NCBI GenBank assembly: GCA_018667995.1
Contig: JABIQT010000346.1
Location: 1 to 6,161 of the forward strand
DNA: 6,161 nt
Direction of reading: 5' to 3'
DNA from: Candidatus Latescibacterota bacterium
GTDB taxonomy: Bacteria; JAAXHH01; JABIQT01
The position numbers were made by a program, and so were the translations under genes. Positions 1 to 4,975 of this stretch are shown here, in pieces. Below the pieces are notes generated by a model that was not told where the DNA came from, did no database searches, and saw nothing but the letters and a program-made list of their open reading frames with translations. How positions within the stretch are numbered: position 1 is the stretch's first letter; each line of letters begins with the position of its first letter.

Positions 1-1
1 C

Positions 2-133
2 AAGCCGCTGCGGTTGTGGGCAGGAAAATCAGAAAACGTCGCCGCGGCTCAGAAGGCGTTCCACCACCGTGCCAAATGCAACAGTGCCGCAAGGACCGGT
101 CAATATAGCGCAGCCATGGAGACTTCATCCTAG
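2..133 (+). CDS. C-terminal end of an unidentified upstream gene (partial)
   Basis: This frame is open from the left edge for 43 codons and ends in TAG at 131-133, 12 bases before the ATG of the next gene. I do not recognise the family. The peptide is Ala-rich, with the segment ENVAAAQKAFHHRAK near its middle and YSAAMETSS at the end, and it reads more like a soluble protein tail than the other two plus frames do. One other plus frame also stays open across most of this stretch, so the choice of frame is not certain. If real, its stop codon overlaps the ribosome binding site of the next gene, which would make the two co-transcribed. Confidence 0.35.
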   Translation, partial: KPLRLWAGKSENVAAAQKAFHHRAKCNSAARTGQYSAAMETSS

Positions 134-145
134 GATGGGTACATT

Positions 146-925
146 ATGATCACGGCTGAAGAGATATCTCAATACCGCAAAGATGGGTATGTTGTTATAG
201 AGGATGTGTTCTCAGTGGCGGAGTGTGCTGAACTGAGGCAGTATGCCTCGGATGTGGTACGCGGAGACATTGCTCTTTCGGGCGGGAATACCGTGGTGAT
301 GGAGCCCGATGCCCTAGAAAAAGGTCTGACCGAAGGCGGAGATGCGGAGTATCTGTTCAAGATTGGTCATCAGATGCACATGACAGATGCTGTTTTTCAG
401 AAATTTGCCGTACACCCGAAGCTGAAAACCATACTGGCGAGTTTGATCGGCCCAGACGTCAAATGTGTGCAGAGCATGTATCTGGACAAACCGCCAGAAT
501 TGGGTGTCGGGCAGCCGTACCACCAGGATGCCTGGTACCTCAAAACCGATCCGGATAGCTTGATGGCCGTGTGGATAGCCTGTGACGATGCCACCTTGGA
601 GAATGGATGTCTATTTGTGGTACCGGGCAGCCAGAACGACCCTGTTCACCCACACGAAGTGCCTCTTGAGCCCGCGCAACGACGTACGTTCGTCGAGGTA
701 CATCAAGCCCGAGAACGCGATGAGAAAATGGTCTCAATCAAGACAGGCAGCGCCGTCTTCTTCGGGGGCCATGTACTGCACAGATCTGGGCATAACACTT
801 CAAGCAGCCATCGCCGCTCCTATGTGCTCCACTATGCTGATGCCAAATCGAAGTGGCTGAATGACCCGGAGGCTAAGAACCCGTTCCTTCAGGTGATAGG
901 CCAAGAATACCCGGGCAAGGTATAG
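146..925 (+). CDS. Phytanoyl-CoA dioxygenase (PhyH) family Fe(II)/2-oxoglutarate oxygenase, PhyH-1
   Basis: A 259-residue cytosolic protein of the PhyH family, which couples 2-oxoglutarate decarboxylation to hydroxylation of a small substrate at a mononuclear iron. The N-terminus (EISQYRKDGYVVIEDVFS, residues 6-23) is the usual family opening. The iron site is visible as H126-Q-D128 (YHQDAWYL) and distal H212 (VLHRSGHN). An arginine at 223/224, eleven or twelve residues after H212, is in the place that binds the 2-oxoglutarate C5 carboxylate. The segment ENGCLFVVPGSQ (152-163) is the conserved core strand before the distal His. Length is normal for bacterial members. ATG 146 is chosen because AGGATGGG lies just upstream at a suitable distance. 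The stop is TAG. The substrate cannot be read from sequence; members act on fatty acyl groups, small metabolites, ectoine and antibiotics. The gene points towards HpcH-1. Confidence 0.93.
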   Translation: MITAEEISQYRKDGYVVIEDVFSVAECAELRQYASDVVRGDIALSGGNTVVMEPDALEKGLTEGGDAEYLFKIGHQMHMTDAVFQKFAVHPKLKTILASLIGPDVKCVQSMYLDKPPELGVGQPYHQDAWYLKTDPDSLMAVWIACDDATLENGCLFVVPGSQNDPVHPHEVPLEPAQRRTFVEVHQARERDEKMVSIKTGSAVFFGGHVLHRSGHNTSSSHRRSYVLHYADAKSKWLNDPEAKNPFLQVIGQEYPGKV

Positions 926-934
926 GGTACCTTG
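916..934 (+). terminator. Hairpin enclosing the PhyH-1 stop codon, possible weak terminator
   Basis: CAAGGTA (916-922) and TACCTTG (928-934) form a perfect 7-base-pair stem around a 5-base loop TAGGG, and the loop contains the PhyH-1 stop codon (923-925). A G-U pair (915/935) can extend it. No T-run follows, so it is not a classical intrinsic terminator. It could instead protect the transcript 3' end or be chance. Confidence 0.25.
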
Positions 935-1132
935 TGATCTGGGCATCCCGCATGAAACCCTTGGCGCCTAACCTTGTGCCCGCGATCGTCAACGTGACAT
1001 CCAGATTAGACCGAATTCGATGGTCTGAGCAGGTGTATAGGCGACTGCCGCCCTGCAGCCAATGCAGTATGCACCCAGAATGAGGGCCGCTCACGGCAAA
1101 CCGGCGTGCAATGCCTCGCTCCCACGAGGTGA

Positions 1133-1897
1133 CTATCCAGGGAACTGACCGATCCGATCTGCCAATGCTTGACGCTTCATGGAGATATCCACGCCCACGA
1201 GGAACATCCGTGCGCCCAGACCGGCATAGTGATCGGCTTCTTCCGGCGTCGACACCACCGTGGTTACCGTTTTACCGGCCTTGGCGGATCGACTTACCAA
1301 TTGATCTGCTTTGGGACGGATATGTACGCGTGCCGGCTCGCCGAATAGTCCCGAATCGGCACACCAATCCTGATAGCCGAAGGTCATCATCTGGCAGCCC
1401 TCGACCATGAGTATTTGGTCCAACGCCTCGTACCCCTCATCGCTTTCAATCATTGCCATCAGATTGGTAGAGGCGTTCATGGACGCCAGTGTGGCCGCCG
1501 TATCGTCGCCGAGCGTATATCCGGTCCGTACGGTAGTACTCGACACGCCGCGACGGCCCAGCGGCGGATACATACCCAGGGCTACAAATTCAGCAACCTG
1601 TTGGGCGGATCTCACATCTGGCAGCGTCAGAATATGAACGCCATCGTCCAGCAACACCTGAACCAGGGCTCGAGATAATTCTGGAATTCGGACAAGGGGC
1701 ACGATTCCCTGATTCGCCAGGGACCGGCTGAGGCGTACTACCTTCTCCGGCGCCATAGTAGCATGTTCAAGATCGATCCATGCAAAATGATATCCCAGAT
1801 TCGCCATGAGTTCCACATCGACATCCGTGAGATCGCGACAGACAAGCCCATAAAGTCGGTCATGGGAATCAAGAAGCTGTGAGAGAAGGTTGGGCAT
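1133..1897 (-). CDS. HpcH/HpaI-family class II aldolase, HpcH-1
   Basis: A 254-residue member of the HpcH/HpaI aldolase/citrate lyase family, divalent-metal TIM barrels that reversibly split 2-keto-3-deoxy acids such as 4-hydroxy-2-oxoheptanedioate or 2-keto-3-deoxyrhamnonate to pyruvate and an aldehyde. The key residues are present: H45 in WIDLEH (general base), R70 in PLVRIP (pyruvate-binding arginine), metal ligands E151 (MIESDEG) and D177 (GYQDW), and the family motif YPPLGRRG (110-117). H45 and R70 fall at the same numbers as in E. coli HpcH. The fold is complete and the length normal. ATG 1895-1897 is preceded by AGGAG, five bases away, a strong ribosome binding site. The stop is TAG. 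It converges on PhyH-1 and diverges from the aldo/keto reductase. Exact substrate is unknown; a deoxy-sugar acid is the best guess from the neighbours. Confidence 0.92.
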   Translation of the reverse strand: MPNLLSQLLDSHDRLYGLVCRDLTDVDVELMANLGYHFAWIDLEHATMAPEKVVRLSRSLANQGIVPLVRIPELSRALVQVLLDDGVHILTLPDVRSAQQVAEFVALGMYPPLGRRGVSSTTVRTGYTLGDDTAATLASMNASTNLMAMIESDEGYEALDQILMVEGCQMMTFGYQDWCADSGLFGEPARVHIRPKADQLVSRSAKAGKTVTTVVSTPEEADHYAGLGARMFLVGVDISMKRQALADRIGQFPG

Positions 1898-1966
1898 GTT
1901 TACTCCTAAACATTTGCTTGATCATTGACCGCAATCGTTGCCAATAGAGAAATCAGATAGACGGCG

Positions 1967-1995
1967 AAAATACAGCCCGACGGTGGAACCTGCAA
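1967..1995 (-). promoter_or_regulatory. Possible promoter for HpcH-1
   Basis: On the minus strand TTGCAG (1990-1995) is followed after exactly 17 bases by TATTTT (1967-1972). Each hexamer is only a partial match to the sigma-70 consensus. The position, about 70 bases upstream of the HpcH-1 ATG, is right. No comparable plus-strand promoter for the aldo/keto reductase stands out; TTGACC at 1925-1930 lacks a good -10 partner. Confidence 0.25.
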
Positions 1996-2011
1996 TATGT
2001 AACAGGATTAT

Positions 2012-2087
2012 TGTCGCCCGGTGCCCAAATACGGGACATTGAATTTCAACAGATCGGCCGCAGAACCGAATGCCCGGACCACGGGCA
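2012..2087 (+). promoter_or_regulatory. Two hairpins in the leader of the aldo/keto reductase
   Basis: The first hairpin pairs TGTCGCCCG (2012-2020, one bulged G) with CGGGACA (2032-2038). The second is a perfect 6-base-pair GC-rich stem, TGCCCG (2071-2076) and CGGGCA (2082-2087), with a 5-base loop. It ends a few bases before the ribosome binding site CCGGAGA (2094-2100). TGCCC at 2022-2026 could also pair with GGGCA at 2083-2087, so the two structures could exclude each other. A regulatory role is inference; no known riboswitch class is recognised. Confidence 0.3.
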
Positions 2088-2104
2088 GTTGCTCCGGAGA
2101 ACTC

Positions 2105-2980
2105 ATGGCAGAGCTTCAGACACGGAAGATAGGTACTACTGGAATGACGCCCAAAGCCCTCGGGCTTGGGTGCGCGTGGTTTGGCAGCTCAAAGAGTTCT
2201 GATGCTGATGCCATCGAGGGGATCCACCACGCTATCGAACTCGGCATGAACTACGTGGACACATCACCCGGTTATGGCGACAGTGAACGCCGGGTAGGGT
2301 TGGCTCTGAGTGGTGGTTGGCGAGATCGTATTTACCTTCAGACTAAGACGGGTACACATCCGGAACGGGCGCAGGACTACAGCGCGGTTGGAACCCGTTG
2401 GAGTGTGGAGAACAGCCTCAGACTGTTGAAGACCGACTACCTGGATTCTGTTCTGATTCACGACCCTTCGGACATCGCAGTACCGCTATCGGCCGGTCAT
2501 GCTCTCGACGAGTTACTGAAGATGAAAGAGGAAGGTAGGATAGGTCACATTGGTATCGGATGCCGACCGCACGAATTTCATCGGCAGGCTATCGAGACAG
2601 GACACATAGAGATCGTGTTGACGTTCCTGGATTACACCTTGCTCGATCAATCCGCGGCACAGTCTACGATGCCTCTCGCAGAAGAACGGGGCGTCGGTAT
2701 TATACTGGCCAGTATTCTAGGAATGGGTAGGCTGAGCGGTACGGAACCCGATCCTAGTCGCGATCCGCTCGCCCATGCCATGTGGGAGTGGTGTATAGAT
2801 CACAATACAAGAATCCGTGACCTGGCCGCCCAATACTGTCTCGCAGCGAAGATCGAAGGAATCGTGATGACCGGCCCCTGCAACCGGCGGGAAGTGGACG
2901 AGATATACCAAGCTGCCACAAGAGAAGTCTCTGAAGAGATCTGGGAGGCATTCGACAGCCGGTTCCATGTGAGACCGTGA
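2105..2980 (+). CDS. Aldo/keto reductase, sugar 1-dehydrogenase-like
   Basis: A 291-residue aldo/keto reductase, a cytosolic NAD(P)-dependent TIM-barrel enzyme that interconverts carbonyls and alcohols or oxidises sugar hemiacetals to lactones. The catalytic tetrad is complete: D52 (YVDTSPGYG), Y57, K81 (LQTKTG) and H119 (LIHDP). The opening TTGMTPKALGLGCAWFG is the usual first strand and glycine turn. The general character resembles the D-threo-aldose/L-fucose 1-dehydrogenase branch, but the subfamily is not certain. The frame is open from a GTG at 2021, which would add 28 residues. ATG 2105 is preferred because CCGGAGA lies just before it and the family core begins right after it, while the extension overlaps GC-rich hairpins and shows no domain. 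The gene ends in TGA 33 bases from the convergent end of HpcH-2. Next to two keto-acid aldolases it fits the first oxidation step of a deoxy-sugar route; that is inference. Confidence 0.92.
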   Translation: MAELQTRKIGTTGMTPKALGLGCAWFGSSKSSDADAIEGIHHAIELGMNYVDTSPGYGDSERRVGLALSGGWRDRIYLQTKTGTHPERAQDYSAVGTRWSVENSLRLLKTDYLDSVLIHDPSDIAVPLSAGHALDELLKMKEEGRIGHIGIGCRPHEFHRQAIETGHIEIVLTFLDYTLLDQSAAQSTMPLAEERGVGIILASILGMGRLSGTEPDPSRDPLAHAMWEWCIDHNTRIRDLAAQYCLAAKIEGIVMTGPCNRREVDEIYQAATREVSEEIWEAFDSRFHVRP

Positions 2981-3013
2981 GAGCTCGGCAAGAACGCCTC
3001 AACCCTATTCGTC

Positions 3014-3727
3014 TCAAACCACCGGACTCTCCAAGAATACTGTCACGCCCATAGACCCGTATTTGTCCCGATCCTCAGGGATATAATTCCTGAAACAGAC
3101 TCGAACGTCCGAGTCCTTCAACTGATCACATACATGCTGCACACAGTCATCGACTGACTGGAACGGATGATGCGGATGAGCCTCGATACTGAACGACAGA
3201 TCCATGGGGCCGAAGGATACGCAGTCCACGCCGGGTCTGACCAGGTGTGCCACATTGGTCACAGCTGGAATCGACTCCAACTGCATCCACAGTAATCCGT
3301 AATCGTTCCACCAGGTAGCGTATTCCAGACGATCTCCGTGGGCCCCTACTTCTCGTCGTGCCCCACCGCCCCAGCTGCGTATGCCCTTCTGAGGATAATA
3401 GAAGTAGGCAACGCCCTCCTCTACAGTCTGGGCTTCTTCCACCTGCGGTACCTCTACACCCGAGGGTCCCAGGTCGAGCAGATTGCCAACAAGATAGGTG
3501 TATCTCGTATGCTTGATCCGCAGGTGAGCCGGCATACCGAATCCATCGACCATATCGCAGAATTCAACCAACTGCTATTCACTGAACATATAGTGTTGAC
3601 TATCCGTATAGACGAAATCGTAGGACATACTCCCTAACACATTTTCCAGTGCCTGCGGTTCAATGTCAATCGGCACAATGACGCCATACACCTTTTCCCG
3701 GTTGTGAATTCTTTCCTTCAAGGACAT
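3014..3727 (-). pseudogene. HpcH/HpaI-family aldolase interrupted by one in-frame TAG, HpcH-2
   Basis: Read from ATG 3725-3727 the frame encodes a whole HpcH/HpaI aldolase of 237 codons, broken only by TAG at codon 51 (3575-3577). Counting TAG as one residue, H45 (TDSQHYMF) and R70 (AHLRIKH) fall at exactly the same positions as in HpcH-1. Metal ligands E151 (MQLES) and D176 (FGPMDLS) and the motif YYPQKGIRSWG, a variant of YPPxGxRG, are also present. There is no frameshift and no other stop. The start has a good ribosome binding site, GGAGA seven bases upstream, and lies 36 bases after the PhyH-2 stop, so the pair forms an operon. The part after TAG could begin at TTG 3569-3571 but would lack catalytic H45. 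It may be a recent nonsense mutation, a sequencing error or a read-through codon. The stop is TGA. Family identity is sure; functional status is not. Confidence 0.75.
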
Positions 3728-3763
3728 GAGTGATTCTCCACTAGGATGGGGCCTTGACGCTGT

Positions 3764-4582
3764 CTATTCTGAGGTTTCTACTACCGGCCTATTGAGCCGG
3801 AGATGATAGGGAGGCTCAAGTACCGCCCTCTGCGCCTCCGTAAGACCTTCCCGCATGGCATCTGGCCAATCATAACCCGAGGCATAGGCCAGATTGCCAG
3901 GTGAATACCGAACGAGCAGGGAGCGCCTTTCATGATCAGCGTTCCAGGGCAGTGTTCCGTGTGTTACGGCTTCGGTGAAAATCACGACATCGCCTGCCTC
4001 GCACGTCACTTGCTTCACAAACTCCTGGTTGATTTCGTATTGTTTCATGGCGGAGGGACACCGAAAGTTGCCCTTATGGCTACCTGGTATCACGCAGAAG
4101 CCGCCGTGCTCCAGCCCCACGTCTGCCAACTGCCAGGACACCACCGTCAGTCCAGAGTGCATGCTACCATCGCGAAATACATAGTACTGGTGGGGATCGA
4201 ACTCCGGACCGGAAGAACCATGTAGCGTATGCCCCTCTGCACCTTTACGCATTGTAATCAGGGACATGTTATGGTCGAGGCGAAACCCCTTGCCGATGAT
4301 CTGGTGTAGATAGGGTACGATTTTCGGATGGGCCAGCATCTCCCTGAAAGGGTCGCGCCAGGGCCTTTCCCAGCCAAGCATTCCACCCAAGTCTCCCCGG
4401 CCTGTGGTGCCCTGAAGAGCAGCTGAGCCTCCGGAGAGTGACAGATCACCTACACGCTCTACAATGCCCTCGGCATGCTGATCAATTGCCTCATTTGCAA
4501 GCCCGACTTCCTCTGGAGACAGTACGTTCTTCAGGAGGAGATATCCTGTCAGATCGAAAAGATACTTCTCGTTTTCCGTCAT
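3764..4582 (-). CDS. PhyH-family oxygenase with altered iron site, PhyH-2
   Basis: A 272-residue PhyH-family protein, cytosolic, with the family opening EKYLFDLTGYLLLKNVLSPEE (5-25, one run shown in part). Distal iron ligand H208 (AVTHGTLPW) and 2-oxoglutarate arginine R219 (HERRS) are present with the same 11-residue spacing as in PhyH-1. Where PhyH-1 has H126-Q-D128, this protein has H121-G-S123 (TLHGSSG), so the usual carboxylate ligand is missing. The segment EHGGFCVIPGSHKGN (158-172) matches the core before the distal His. ATG 4580-4582 is chosen because AGG lies seven bases upstream and the family homology starts there. In-frame GTG 4627 and ATG 4618 are alternatives that add a proline-rich 12-15 residues. 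The stop is TAG. It leads an operon with HpcH-2. Substrate unknown; hydroxylase, halogenase-like or inactive are all open. Confidence 0.9.
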   Translation of the reverse strand: MTENEKYLFDLTGYLLLKNVLSPEEVGLANEAIDQHAEGIVERVGDLSLSGGSAALQGTTGRGDLGGMLGWERPWRDPFREMLAHPKIVPYLHQIIGKGFRLDHNMSLITMRKGAEGHTLHGSSGPEFDPHQYYVFRDGSMHSGLTVVSWQLADVGLEHGGFCVIPGSHKGNFRCPSAMKQYEINQEFVKQVTCEAGDVVIFTEAVTHGTLPWNADHERRSLLVRYSPGNLAYASGYDWPDAMREGLTEAQRAVLEPPYHLRLNRPVVETSE

Positions 4583-4672
4583 AGGTTTACCTATTTCAGG
4601 TTCATATGGAGGAACCATGAGCCGCACCAGGTCAAATTCACAGGTCGGTTCCGGCGCGTCATCGATCCCATT

Positions 4673-4873
4673 TCATTTTGGATTCACGTCAAAGAAGGGG
4701 CCAAACTGTCCTCTGACAAGGACTTTCGCAAACATCGCGGCGTACTGAACCCCGCTCTCCAACTGGGACTCCAAACACGCGTGGGCCGCCATTCTGCATT
4801 GAGAGTCGATGACCTATGGAACAGTTTCGATATGATCGCCAGATTGTCCCTTTGGTGTTGATAGATGATCCAT
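4673..4873 (-). pseudogene. Possible decayed coding remnant with an internal TAG
   Basis: From ATG 4871-4873 the minus strand reads 66 codons to TGA 4673-4675, with one TAG at codon 20 (4814-4816). The second part has a coding-like look, with G-rich first codon positions and a plausible amphipathic stretch (CRMAAHACLESQLESG, then QYAAMFAKVLVRGQFG). I do not recognise the family. It is in the same frame as PhyH-2. AGG precedes the ATG by five bases. Other frames here are also open in part, including a plus-strand one, so this may be chance. Confidence 0.22.
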
Positions 4874-4886
4874 CAGGACCTATAAT
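4858..4886 (+). promoter_or_regulatory. Sigma-70-type promoter for the sulfatase
   Basis: The -35 box TTGATA (4858-4863) is one base from consensus, the spacer is exactly 17 bases, and the -10 box TATAAT (4881-4886) is perfect. Eleven of twelve consensus bases at optimal spacing is rare by chance in a window this size. Transcription would start near 4893, giving a leader of about 83 bases before the sulfatase ATG. It is the only strong promoter I can see here. Confidence 0.8.
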
Positions 4887-4975
4887 AGAACTGTTTCGTT
4901 CAACCTGATTCTGGAATCGTTTTCCCGGTTCCACCTTTCCTGTTTCTATTCTTACTCTTATTTGGGGGCGACACC

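Larger units (their letters stand above)
4583..4975. other. Divergent intergenic region between PhyH-2 and the sulfatase
   Basis: This 393-base stretch separates divergently transcribed genes. It holds the sulfatase promoter, a pyrimidine-rich leader and a possible minus-strand gene remnant, listed separately. Bases 4583-4672 are open in the PhyH-2 frame back to a TGA at 4673-4675 and could belong to a longer PhyH-2 N-terminus or to a decayed upstream gene. I could not find a convincing promoter for PhyH-2: TTGACC (4630-4635) and TTGACG (4687-4692) on the minus strand lack good -10 partners. No tRNA or inverted-repeat element is seen. Confidence 0.6.

Noticed and set aside
923-925. Wholesale reassignment of TAG to a sense codon
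   Set aside because: TAG ends PhyH-1, HpcH-1 and PhyH-2 exactly where these families should end, so TAG works as a stop in this genome; only local read-through or mutation remains possible.
1114-1129. Hairpin CCTCG / CGAGG just after the HpcH-1 stop as a terminator
   Set aside because: Only five base pairs with no U-run on either strand; such stems are frequent by chance.
2021-2104. GTG start extending the aldo/keto reductase by 28 residues
   Set aside because: The extension has no family homology and covers hairpins; ATG 2105 has a good ribosome binding site and abuts the conserved core.
3338-3637. Plus-strand 99-codon frame
   Set aside because: Lies antisense to the conserved part of HpcH-2, including its catalytic region, with no recognisable domain.
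3741-3750. CTAGGATGGG repeated at 130-139 and 3741-3750
   Set aside because: Many shared 10-mers are expected by chance in 6 kb, and the two copies have different orientations relative to their genes.
4475-4861. Plus-strand open frame of 128 codons
   Set aside because: Its first third is antisense to the conserved N-terminus of PhyH-2, it has no domain, and codon-position composition favours the minus strand.
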